From NCBI GenBank assembly GCA_031264145.1, contig JAISEK010000089.1:1-64000 (forward strand): 64,000 bases of DNA, written 5' to 3'. The notes under the pieces are model-generated. The model did no database searches, was not told the origin of the DNA, and was given only the letters and a program-made list of their open reading frames with translations. Both the position numbers and the translations under genes were made by a program. This document shows positions 20,526 through 31,924 of this stretch, piece after piece (position 1 is the stretch's first letter; each line of letters opens with the position of its first letter). Source of the DNA: Deltaproteobacteria bacterium. GTDB taxonomy: Bacteria > Desulfobacterota > Desulfarculia > Adiutricales > Adiutricaceae.

Positions 20526-22187
20526 CTATACCTCGCCGTCAATGATTTTGTATGGGTAGCCCTGTTCCACGAGGAAAAGTTGCCTGTGCGCCGAGAATTC
20601 CTCTTCCCGCGTGTCACGCGAGACTACCGTATAAAAATAGGCCCTGTTGTCACCAGGCTTGGGGCGCAGAATCCGGCCAAGCCTTTGGGCCTCCTCCTGC
20701 CTGGAGCCAAAGGTGCCGCTCACCTCAATCGCCACGTTCGCATCCGGCAGATCTATGGCGAAATTAGCGACTTTGCTCACCACAAGGAGCTTTATGTCGC
20801 CTTTTTTGAATTGCGCGTAAAGGGCCTCGCGCATGCTGTTCCTGGTCTTGCCCATGACCAGGGGCGCGCGAAGCGAGTCCGCTATTGCCTGAAGCTGCTC
20901 CAGATACACGCCAATGATGAGGATATGGGCTCCCGCATGCTTGCGAATCAGCTGCCTGATGATGCCCAGCTTTAGGGGATTCTCGGCGGCAATCCTGAAT
21001 TTGTCGCGCCTATGGGCAATCGCATAAGGCATGCGCAGCTCGTCAGGCATTGGTATGCGAATCTCAAAGCAATCGGCCTGGGCCAGCCAGCCCTGCCCCT
21101 CCAGCACTTTCCAGCCTATCTCGTGTCGCTTGGGGCCAATCAACGCAAACACGTCAGTCTCGAGCCCGTCCTCACGCACGAGGGTGGCGGTCAAACCTAG
21201 GCGACGCTTCGCCTGCAACTCCGCCGTTATGCGGAACACGGGGGCGGGAAGGATATGGACCTCGTCATAAATTATCAGGCCCCAGTTTCGGCTCATGAAC
21301 AATTCAAAATGCTTCTTCTCCTCATTGCGGTCCTTCGCCGAGAGGATATGATAGGTGGAGATCGTTACCGGCTTGATGTCCTTCCTCTCGCCGCTGTATT
21401 CCCCGATTTCACTCTGCGTGAGGCTCGTCTTGTCGAGAAGCTCGTCAATCCATTGCCGCAAGGCGGTGATGGAAGTCGTCAGCACGAGCGTTTCCATTCG
21501 CAGCTCGGACATCGCGGCGATGCCGACAATGGTCTTCCCAGCGCCGCAGGGCAAGACAATCACGCCGTGGTCGCCCTTGCCGCCCATGCGGAAAGACGAC
21601 ACCGCCTCCATCTGGTAATCCCTCAGCCTGAACCGCTCGCCTATTTTCAGGCTCACATCGAGCAGGCTCGCCTCCGAGTACCCCGCCAAGTCCTCCGGCG
21701 GGAACTGCAGGGCCATCAAGGCCTGCTTGATGTGGCCGCGAAACACTCTGTCGATTTTAACGCGGTTGTGTCGCGGCTCCTCGATAAAATACTTCACCAC
21801 TGACTTTTCGACGGCAAGCTGGGCCATGATAAACTCATCGTCAGTCTCCAGATACAGGTCGATGCCGTTATCGGCTTTGACTATGCGCGTCTTCCCGTAG
21901 CGTCCGCTGATTTGCCTGATTCTGGACACGACGATTTCCGGCACTGGGAACTTGCTGTACCGCTCAAGGCTCTCGATGACGTCGTTGGCCGAGACCCCTG
22001 CACTCGCGGCGTTCCACAATGACAGCGGCGTGATGCAGTATGTATGCACGTATTCTGGAGATTTAACCATCTCGGCGAATGCCGACAGTTCATCGCGGGC
22101 AGACTCATAGCTCTCATTGCCCGTTTCAAGAAGCAGCGTCATGTCGCTCTGGACGACCAGTGGTTTGAAAATATCGCCTATCGCCAT
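20526..22187 (-). CDS. XPB/Ssl2-type DNA helicase
   Basis: Superfamily 2 3'-5' DNA helicase of 553 residues. An N-terminal XPB-type domain (about 8-105) precedes the first RecA fold with Q-region RLRDYQMEA, Walker A LPCGAGKT (Lys218), DEVH at 308-311, and TAT at 333-335. The RED motif that marks XPB proteins follows at 338-340. The second RecA fold has QRLGRILRP (motif VI, QxxGRxxR). XPB opens DNA at lesions in eukaryotes and archaea and occurs in some bacteria such as mycobacteria; it is uncommon in proteobacteria. The ATG has only a GA-rich, weak ribosome binding site. It is first in an operon with the partner protein. Confidence 0.9.
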   Translation of the reverse strand: MAIGDIFKPLVVQSDMTLLLETGNESYESARDELSAFAEMVKSPEYVHTYCITPLSLWNAASAGVSANDVIESLERYSKFPVPEIVVSRIRQISGRYGKTRIVKADNGIDLYLETDDEFIMAQLAVEKSVVKYFIEEPRHNRVKIDRVFRGHIKQALMALQFPPEDLAGYSEASLLDVSLKIGERFRLRDYQMEAVSSFRMGGKGDHGVIVLPCGAGKTIVGIAAMSELRMETLVLTTSITALRQWIDELLDKTSLTQSEIGEYSGERKDIKPVTISTYHILSAKDRNEEKKHFELFMSRNWGLIIYDEVHILPAPVFRITAELQAKRRLGLTATLVREDGLETDVFALIGPKRHEIGWKVLEGQGWLAQADCFEIRIPMPDELRMPYAIAHRRDKFRIAAENPLKLGIIRQLIRKHAGAHILIIGVYLEQLQAIADSLRAPLVMGKTRNSMREALYAQFKKGDIKLLVVSKVANFAIDLPDANVAIEVSGTFGSRQEEAQRLGRILRPKPGDNRAYFYTVVSRDTREEEFSAHRQLFLVEQGYPYKIIDGEV

Positions 22188-23100
22188 CTTTCTTTTTCTC
22201 TGCCATTGTCAAGCGGGCCGCCGCTGCTGGCAAGTTTGCCTGGCGCGCATACCGATGCGGTCACAGTTGAACGTCAAGGTTCTCCTGGGACTTCCCCGCC
22301 TAAGTACATTGTTTTTCTTGGAATGTCGAATAAAGCCAGCTCAATTTCCCCAGCATCAACGTTGGTCTTGTCAGATTAATCCGGGCTACCCGCACCCGTC
22401 AAACCAATAAAGACAAGGTACTAGCGGTCCACGAAAACGCGCCTTCGCTCCCGTCTCCCCTATCCGCCGGCGACCGTCCTTGTCATGGATTCCTGATGCT
22501 ATCTGTCGGTTTCCCACATGCTACGCTGGACGGTTACGGCAACCTTCCGCAAAGAGGTCATGGCGGTCGCCGTTCTCTGCCCCAATGGAGGAGGCAGGCT
22601 GCCCCAATGGCATCTTCCCGCAACCAGGCATACCAGCCAAGGGACGAAGGCAATCCCGTGCCTGCTGTGGCCCTAGGCTATTTATGGGCAGGGAATAATC
22701 CGAGGAAAATGATGGCCGCCGTGTCTGCCGATGCCGTGCTGGCCAACATACCATCAATGGACAGAGAAATGAAGATATTACCACCGTGGGGCTTTACCAC
22801 CCATGTACGACGCAGGAACCGGCCGGATCATGATCCTTTTATGAGTTTTTATCTTCCCGGACGCGACGGCCAGCGGCGTCGTCGGCCCGGTTCCCTCCCA
22901 TGCGTCCTTCTCCATGGCCAGAACTGACCCGGTGGTTCCCATGATCCCTGGATGATCCTACGATTATCCAAGATTTGCCTTTTTCCGCCCCAGCCAGCCT
23001 AGACCCCGTGTCGGCGTCGATGACGGCCATGGCTAGGTGAGGCCGTGGGACCGACGAACGCCTCGCTGGGTCTTAACATAATTTGGATTATAATTGAATA
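22188..23100. other. Spacer of about 900 bases, no supported gene
   Basis: Mixed composition with several short open frames on both strands, none with recognisable motifs or convincing start signals. It contains the upstream region of the XPB operon and the downstream region of the DUF1638 gene, whose 3' end meets an AT-rich patch at 23070-23105. Confidence 0.45.
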
Positions 23101-23679
23101 CTATGCCAAAAAATCAGTTATTAGCCGTCTAAAGTGCCCCAAGTCACATTTCTCGAACTCCAAGACCACCCCCATGAGGTCATAGGCGGTCAGGATTTCC
23201 TCGTCCGTGAAGGAGTCCAGCCCGGTATCGAGAACCAGGATGCGATCATAGCGGCCCAGCTGCATGCGCATCTCGGCCGGGTCCCATATGGGAAACTCCT
23301 CATCCGGGGACAGATATATCCGCCTGATCCAGGAGTTGGTCACGACCATGGTCCTGTCCCTTTCCAGCTCCCTGAGCCGTTTCAGGCCGACCATGGCCGT
23401 CAGGCAGTTTTCAGTTGGCAGGATCCTGACGCCGGCCCTGAATTCCGGGTCAAGATCGAGGAGGCAGCTGGAGCCGTAAAGGACCCTCAACTCCGGGCCA
23501 TCTTTAAGGCCGCCACCGTCGAGGGCCTCAGACAGTTTCCGGGCCAGCAGATCGGTCCGTACGTGGTAGCCGGACTTAAGCCAAACCAGCTCACAGTCGA
23601 ACCTCCGCTCGTCCCTGAGGACGTAGGAGAGCTCGTCCTCAAGGATGCCGCAGCCTACTATGACGCGCCTTTGTGCCAT
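23101..23679 (-). CDS. DUF1638 family protein
   Basis: A 192-residue protein with the family's N-terminal pattern RRVIVGCGILEDEL, a central YGSSCLLD segment and the C-terminal half ENCLTAMVG through RILVLDTGLDSFTDEE. DUF1638 genes are often found near corrinoid-dependent methyltransferases in anaerobes, and this window also holds a RACo-like activator 20 kb away, but no methyltransferase. The ATG at 23679 puts the conserved core near residue 5; ATGs at 23691 and 23700 are alternatives and none has a strong ribosome binding site. Biochemical function is unknown. Confidence 0.8.
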   Translation of the reverse strand: MAQRRVIVGCGILEDELSYVLRDERRFDCELVWLKSGYHVRTDLLARKLSEALDGGGLKDGPELRVLYGSSCLLDLDPEFRAGVRILPTENCLTAMVGLKRLRELERDRTMVVTNSWIRRIYLSPDEEFPIWDPAEMRMQLGRYDRILVLDTGLDSFTDEEILTAYDLMGVVLEFEKCDLGHFRRLITDFLA

Positions 23680-23869
23680 GGGTTCATCCATAAGAGCCAT
23701 AAAAAACTAAACAATATCAAAGAAACACAATTAATGTTTAATACTAGACCAAGACCTCTCTAAAAAACTAATCTATGGTCCAAGAATCAGACCCCGGTTT
23801 TTCCAGGAGGCCTTCCCCGCCGGTGCCTTGCCCGGCCACCGGTCCACCCCCATGCCCAACGTCCGGCCC

Positions 23870-26354
<2,485 letters not shown>

Positions 26355-26747
26355 ATGGCGGACGACAGGATCGACATTCTTGCCCTGGTGGCCGAGCGCA
26401 AGATCAGGGAGGCCATCGACAAGGGCCTCCTGGACGGCCTCCCCGGCGCCGGAAAGCCCCTGCCGGACGACGACCTGGCCGGGCTGCCCGACGATCTCCG
26501 CCTGGCCTGGCGAATCATGAGAAGCGCCGGCTACAACGACCAAAGCCCAGGCACCGGGAAGGCCAGCGTCGGCGACCTGTTTGCCCAGGCCCCCGAGGAG
26601 GGCCTGGCCGCGAAACGTCTTTCCCGCCTCAGGCTCAGGCTGGCCAGGAGGAACAGGCAGGGCCCAGCCCAGATCGACGATGGCCCAGAAGGATCCGATA
26701 TCCTGCAGTCGCCCTACCTGGAGCGGCTCCTGAAAAATACCACCTAA
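26355..26747 (+). CDS. DUF1992 (DnaJ-homologue C28-like) protein
   Basis: A 130-residue soluble protein. The N-terminal half has the DUF1992 core ERKIREAIDKGLLDGLPGAGKPLPDDD followed by LPDDLRLAWRIMRSAGY. This domain is also found in eukaryotic DNAJC28, but no J domain is present and the function is unknown. The second half is basic. ATG 26355 places the core near the N-terminus as in the family; an earlier in-frame start at 26325 adds ten residues and is less likely. Confidence 0.82.
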   Translation: MADDRIDILALVAERKIREAIDKGLLDGLPGAGKPLPDDDLAGLPDDLRLAWRIMRSAGYNDQSPGTGKASVGDLFAQAPEEGLAAKRLSRLRLRLARRNRQGPAQIDDGPEGSDILQSPYLERLLKNTT

Positions 26748-26891
26748 AAACCCCCCTTCGTATCAATGGTTACAATTTCCCGGGTCCCGCCAGTGGTAGT
26801 CTAGGGTAAACCATGGTCAGCCAGCCGCCAGCCTGGCTCGGCGGGCCAAAGAACACCCCCCGACCGCACAGGGGGGGAAAAGGAGTAACCG

Positions 26892-27293
26892 ATGCCCCTG
26901 ACACCTGAAGTCAAAGCCTTCCTACCCGGCAAGGTGGCCTGGGTGGCCACGGCCGACAAGACGGGCGTGCCCAACCTGTCCCCAAAGGGGACCCTGGCGG
27001 TCGTCGACGACGACACCCTGGTCTTCGCCGACCTCTTTTCCCTCAAGACCAGGAAAGCCCTGGAGGAGAATCCCAACGTGGCCGTGGCCGTGGTCGACCC
27101 GGCCATCCCCAACGGCTACCAGATCAAGGGCCGGTGCGAGCTGCTGACCTCCGGGCCGCTGTACGACAAGGTGGCCGCAGAGGTGAGGGCCAAAATGCCT
27201 CAGCTGGGCCCACCAAAGTACGTCGTCAGGATTAACGTCACCGACGTCTATTCGCTTGCCCCCGGCCCTGAGGCCGGCAGGAAGATCGGCTGA
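26892..27293 (+). CDS. Pyridoxamine 5'-phosphate oxidase-like FMN-binding protein
   Basis: A 133-residue split-barrel flavoprotein. The pattern VAWVATADKTGVPNLSPKG, LVFADLFSLKTRKALEENPNVAV and GYQIKGRCEL is typical of short PPOX-family proteins from anaerobes, which bind FMN or F420 and are not vitamin B6 enzymes. AAAAGGAG lies 8 bases before the ATG. The Crp/Fnr-type regulator begins 61 bases downstream on the same strand and may control it. Substrate unknown. Confidence 0.85.
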   Translation: MPLTPEVKAFLPGKVAWVATADKTGVPNLSPKGTLAVVDDDTLVFADLFSLKTRKALEENPNVAVAVVDPAIPNGYQIKGRCELLTSGPLYDKVAAEVRAKMPQLGPPKYVVRINVTDVYSLAPGPEAGRKIG

Positions 27294-27354
27294 CCCCGGC
27301 AGGCCGGGCCAGGGTCCTCCCCTGCCCGGCCCCCGGTCAGGCCGGAGGAACGCC

Positions 27355-28086
27355 ATGGCCTGCCCCTGCGACCAGCACAGACATGGCTGCGCCGAGTGGT
27401 CCGACTTTTGCATCGGGAAACTCTGGATTTTTTCCGGACTCAAGCATGAGGAGCTGTCGGCCGTGGCCCAGAGGGCCCGCCGCCAGTCCTTTGAGGCCGG
27501 CCAGCCGGTCTTCGTCCAAGGCGACCCGGCCAGAAGCATTTTCCTCATAAAAAGCGGGACCATCAGACTCAGCCGGGTAATGGAGAACGGGACAGAGGTC
27601 ATCATGGACATCCGCAAGCCCGGCGACTGCCTGGGCGAGTATATCCTAAACGACCTGGAAAACGACTACAGCTACCCTGTCAGCGCCTGGTGCCTGGACA
27701 AGGTGATCACCTGCGCCTTCTCCCGCCAGGCCTTCGAGGACATGATCCTGAACATCCCGGCCATAGCCCTGAAGATCGTCAAGACCCTGGCCGGCCGGAT
27801 TGCCGCCCTGACGGAGCGCATCGAGGCCATGGGCCAAATCCATTTGGAGGAAAAGCTTTACGCCGTCCTCATGAACGTGGCCAGGGAACACGGCCAGCAA
27901 AGGGGCGGCGGCTCCTACGCCCTGGACCTCCAGCTGACCCACGAGGATTTGGGCTTCCTGGTGGGGGCCCACCGGGTCAGCGTGACCAGGATCATGAAGC
28001 GCCTGAAGAAATCCGGTCGGGTGATGCATGACGGCAAGCTTTTGGTCATACAGGGCGGCGGGCAGCCCAATCCGGCCCGGCACTAG
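27355..28086 (+). CDS. Crp/Fnr-family transcriptional regulator
   Basis: A 243-residue regulator with a cyclic-nucleotide-type sensor domain (about 22-140, FVQGDPARSIFLIKSG, GDCLGEY), a dimerisation helix (about 140-165) and a C-terminal winged helix-turn-helix (HEDLGFLVGAHRVSVTRIMKRLKKSG). Four cysteines stand in the first 19 residues (3, 5, 12, 19), and three more lie at PGDC, AWC and ITC. This suggests a redox or Fe-S sensor, though the spacing is not that of classical FNR. GGAGGAA 4 bases before ATG 27355 fixes the start; the frame is open earlier. Confidence 0.88.
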   Translation: MACPCDQHRHGCAEWSDFCIGKLWIFSGLKHEELSAVAQRARRQSFEAGQPVFVQGDPARSIFLIKSGTIRLSRVMENGTEVIMDIRKPGDCLGEYILNDLENDYSYPVSAWCLDKVITCAFSRQAFEDMILNIPAIALKIVKTLAGRIAALTERIEAMGQIHLEEKLYAVLMNVAREHGQQRGGGSYALDLQLTHEDLGFLVGAHRVSVTRIMKRLKKSGRVMHDGKLLVIQGGGQPNPARH

Positions 28087-29573
28087 CTCGCCGTGGCCAG
28101 AGGCCTGGGGGACGCCGGCCAGGAGGATGGACTCCCTGCCTCTTCCCCGAGCCGGCCAAGGCTGGCCTTGCCTCCGCCCATCCTGAGGCCAAATGCCCCC
28201 GCCGGCCCCCCACCCGTACGGTGCCCCAATCACCAATCCTTCTCCTTCCCGCGATGGTCGCCAAAAGCCATGAGGCCCAGGGCCATCAGACAGCATATAT
28301 ATCCAATATTATTACATTTAATTACCATACCGAACGAACGAAATGGCTCGCCAGATTTGCCAGCGATAGGCTTGAAGATATAGTAGCGTGACGTTGGCAA
28401 ATATGATAGGTACTAGACATGATATCAATCTAAAAATATAGCCTTTCTATCAGACATAAAAGTTTTAATAATCCAACAAGCTCTCCATTGCTCAGCCCAT
28501 CAGGATGCCAGCCCCTCATTGCCTGCCTCCATAGATCCATAGTCTTTAAAACAAGAAATAAATCATAAAACAAAATATAAATCAAAATATTTAATAAATA
28601 TATTAACTTATAGATATTAACTTAAAAAAACTAAAAATGAAAACATATATTTAATCCATACGAAGTCTGAACACCACTGGACGCTCCTCCTTCCTTGTCG
28701 GCACCTAGCGCTCCAAAACAGACATTGCTTTGTGCTATCAACTAGAGTATAATCGCCACGTGGTAGCTTTGGCCTCACCAAGGCAAATTGGAGGCCCATA
28801 CAGACTTAAACATAGCCATAATTTAACTCATGCCCAGGCCACCAAACATAATTTCGATAAATTATAAAAATGGGTCGTATTTTTATTTGAACATGATTTG
28901 AAAAATTGGCAATTGAAAAAACTTTGTTTGACCCAATATTTTCAAGATGTTATTTGGCCAAATGGGTTTTAAAACTCTGGTCTAGCTGTCATTTTAATAG
29001 CATTTTCTTTCATTCTTTAACATCAGCGATAGCATTCATTCAGCTACTTAACTTTGTCAAAAAATAATAAAAATATCTCCAAAGAAAAATATTTTTTTGT
29101 TCTGTCCCGTTTTGGTCGATAAAAATAAGTGTCACCAGAAAACCAGCCCTGTCCGGCGAACGGCCGGGTCCGGCTACCCGACCAGGGCACTTTTTGTTCC
29201 CCTGGTTACCAAGTGTCCCAGGATTCAGGCTTGCGGCCACCGGAGGGCAATGGCCCAAACTGGACGGGCCTATGAGGATATGGAAGATAGCACGTCCCCA
29301 GGAGCCAAGGAGGGTTTTTGGGGACGGCCTGACGCCTGGCCGGACAGCCATGGCAGGCCCAGTGGTGTGGGCTTGTCGCTGTTGCCTGGTCTACCATACT
29401 TAACTTATTTTTTTAGTGCCAACAGAATATATTTTTCATATATAACAATTTTTAGTCCATAAATATTATTATCAATTTATGAATATTTTATTCTAAGAGA
29501 TTACTATCTTTGCATTTTCATTACTCAATGATAATAGAATTATTATACTATAAATATATAATGAGTCTTGAAT
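28087..29573. other. 1.5-kb AT-rich spacer
   Basis: No supported gene. GC-rich islands at about 28100-28290 and 29130-29390 alternate with very AT-rich blocks (28540-28640, 28840-29100, 29400-29570). The right end is the promoter region of the signalling cluster. Confidence 0.5.
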
Positions 29574-30599
29574 ATGAAAAATATTCTTGTAATAGACGAT
29601 AACCTGGTGACCCTCCAGCAAATCAATTCACAGTTGGATAGAAACTACGAGGTTACCCTAGCCAAGTCTGGAATGCAGGCCCTGACGATCTGTTGCCAGA
29701 TCCAGCCGGATCTGATTCTTCTGGACCTGGACATGCCCGACATGGACGGCTTCGAGACCATGGCCATGGTCAAGAAGAACCTGGCCCTAAGACACATCCC
29801 CGTCATCTTTCTGACCTCGACCCACGACACCGATATAGAGGCCAAGGCTCTCAAGAACGGTGCCGTAGACTTCATCACCAAGCCGGCCGACACGGACATA
29901 CTGCTCCACCGCATCGAGGTACACCTGAATCTTTCCGCATATAACCGCCAACTTGAGGATATGGTTAGAGTACTTGAGGATAGTATCATAGCATCATTTT
30001 CTGACATGATCGAATATAGGGATGGAAACACCGGCGGCCATGTCGTAAGGACGGCACAGTTCGTCAATATTCTGGCCAAAGAACTAATGCGCCGGGAACA
30101 GTTCAGGAACGAGCTCAATGACTTCACCGCCGGCATGATGACCAGAGCCGCGCCGCTCCATGACGTGGGCAAGATCCGCATCAGCGATCTCATTCTCCTC
30201 AAACCGGGCATGCTAAACGACGATGAGTTCCAAATCATGAAGACGCACACGATACTCGGGGCCGAGATGCTCAGAAGCATCTTCTCGAAGGTCCCGAGCC
30301 AGCCATACCATGAGATGGCCGTACTGATTGCCGAGTGCCACCATGAGCGTTGGGACGGAAAGGGCTATCCCAATAAACTCAAGGGCGAGGATATCCCCCT
30401 TTGCGCCAGGATCATGTCCATAGCCGACGTCTATGACGCCCTGGTGGACGTGAGGATCTACAAGCGGCCCATGAGCCATGCCGACGCCTGCCGTGTAATC
30501 ATCTCGGAGAAAAACAACATGTTTGACCATCGGATAGTCGAGGCATTTGAGGCGGCGCATGAGAGGTTCGCCGAGATAAGGGGCCTCCCGGTCACCTGA
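29574..30599 (+). CDS. Response regulator with HD-GYP phosphodiesterase domain
   Basis: A 341-residue two-domain protein (from ATG 29574). The receiver (about 1-120) has the acidic pair IDD and phosphoacceptor Asp51 in LLDLDMPD. A linker helix leads to an HD-GYP domain with HDVGK (HD at about 196-197) and HHERWDGKGYP (about 256-266), both complete. HD-GYP enzymes hydrolyse cyclic-di-GMP. The nearby hybrid kinase with Hpt domain is the obvious phosphodonor. A TTG at 29568 is an alternative start; no clear ribosome binding site is present for either. It opens the signalling block. Confidence 0.92.
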   Translation: MKNILVIDDNLVTLQQINSQLDRNYEVTLAKSGMQALTICCQIQPDLILLDLDMPDMDGFETMAMVKKNLALRHIPVIFLTSTHDTDIEAKALKNGAVDFITKPADTDILLHRIEVHLNLSAYNRQLEDMVRVLEDSIIASFSDMIEYRDGNTGGHVVRTAQFVNILAKELMRREQFRNELNDFTAGMMTRAAPLHDVGKIRISDLILLKPGMLNDDEFQIMKTHTILGAEMLRSIFSKVPSQPYHEMAVLIAECHHERWDGKGYPNKLKGEDIPLCARIMSIADVYDALVDVRIYKRPMSHADACRVIISEKNNMFDHRIVEAFEAAHERFAEIRGLPVT

Positions 30600-30690
30600 C
30601 AGCGCCACCAGGGGCTCCACCACATGGATCCATGATTTAAAAGCCTGGGCCATATCCAGGACTGTTCCCCCAAGCCCAAGGACCAAGGCC

Positions 30691-31851
30691 ATGCCCAGAA
30701 CGCTAATAGCCCAAACCAACGAGGTGGACGAGGCCGATTTGGCCATGATCGACCTCATGGCCCAGCTGGATCTGGACAATAACCTGTTGGCCAACTCGGT
30801 GGGCCTGCTTTTCGGGGACCTTGACCAGTTCCACCCGGATCTCCTGTCCGCCCTAAGCAGCAGGCTCCCCTTCGACCTGATTGGCATAAACTCCTCACTG
30901 AGTTCCGGCCCATCGCAAAAGGAGGACTATTACCTCCTGAACCTGATGGTCCTGACCTCCGACGACCTGAACATCATGGCCGCCCTGTCGGAGGACATCG
31001 GCCAGGCCGGGCTTGACTCCATAGATGCCCTTTACCGGGATCTGGCCTCAAGGATGACCGGGCGGCCAAAGCTAATCCTGATGTTCGGGTCAAGGCAGAG
31101 CGGCAATTTCCGGGCTGGCAGGGCGGTCAGCAGATTGGACGCCATCTCGGGCGGGACCCCCATATTCGGCTGCCTGTCCGGTGATTTTGACTCCATAGAC
31201 TCCAAGGGCTTTTTGGTCCACAACGGGCAGAAATACATGGACCGATTTGCCATCGTTATGATTGACGGGCCGATCAAGCCAAAGTTCTCCATCTTCAGGG
31301 TGCCCGAGAACAAAAGGCTCAAGCACAAGGCCATCATCACTTCCTGCTCCGGCAACCTGATTAAGGAAATAAACGGCCTACCAGCCCTGGACTATCTGTC
31401 AGGCCTGGGGTTCATAATAGACCAGAAGGTCGGCTTTTCGGCCACCATTCCCATGATCGTCGAAAACCATCAGGCCGATTTTTGGTCGCCGATGGTCCTC
31501 GTCTCCCGGACCGACTGCAACTATGTGGTCTGCTCCCAGGACGTTGAGGTGAACTCGACCCTGGGGCTCGGCGGCCTGGACGAGACCGATGTCCTAAAGA
31601 GTGCCGGGGAGTTGGCGGATGAGCTGAAATGGGAGCAATTCGGCTTTTGCCTCATCCACTCTTGCCAGGCCCGCCACCTCTCCCTGGGCTTGGACTATCT
31701 GGGCGAGATCGAGCGCATGCGCTCCAGCCTGAGCGATCTGCTGCCCTACACCCTCAGCTACACCGGCGGGGAGATCTGCCCCTGCCCAGACAAGCGCAAC
31801 AAACTGACCAACAGTTATCACAGCATGTCCCTGTCCTGCTTGCGGTTCTGA
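30691..31851 (+). CDS. FIST-domain sensory protein
   Basis: A 386-residue cytoplasmic protein with FIST N (about 30-225; VGLLFGD, PIFGCLSGDF) and FIST C (about 230-370; PALDYLSGLG, CQARHLSLG) regions. FIST domains are thought to bind small ligands such as amino acids and often sit beside signalling genes. The end SYTGGEICPCPDKRNKLTNSYHSMS matches the family's usual GEI-containing close. It lies 91 bases after the HD-GYP gene and 73 bases before the hybrid kinase on the same strand, so a common regulatory role is likely. Ligand unknown. Confidence 0.85.
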   Translation: MPRTLIAQTNEVDEADLAMIDLMAQLDLDNNLLANSVGLLFGDLDQFHPDLLSALSSRLPFDLIGINSSLSSGPSQKEDYYLLNLMVLTSDDLNIMAALSEDIGQAGLDSIDALYRDLASRMTGRPKLILMFGSRQSGNFRAGRAVSRLDAISGGTPIFGCLSGDFDSIDSKGFLVHNGQKYMDRFAIVMIDGPIKPKFSIFRVPENKRLKHKAIITSCSGNLIKEINGLPALDYLSGLGFIIDQKVGFSATIPMIVENHQADFWSPMVLVSRTDCNYVVCSQDVEVNSTLGLGGLDETDVLKSAGELADELKWEQFGFCLIHSCQARHLSLGLDYLGEIERMRSSLSDLLPYTLSYTGGEICPCPDKRNKLTNSYHSMSLSCLRF

Positions 31852-31924
31852 GCCTCTCGCCACCGCATCTCCAGCTCGCCGAGGACCAGGGCGGCCGAGA
31901 GCCAACAATTTTGAGGATCGAACA

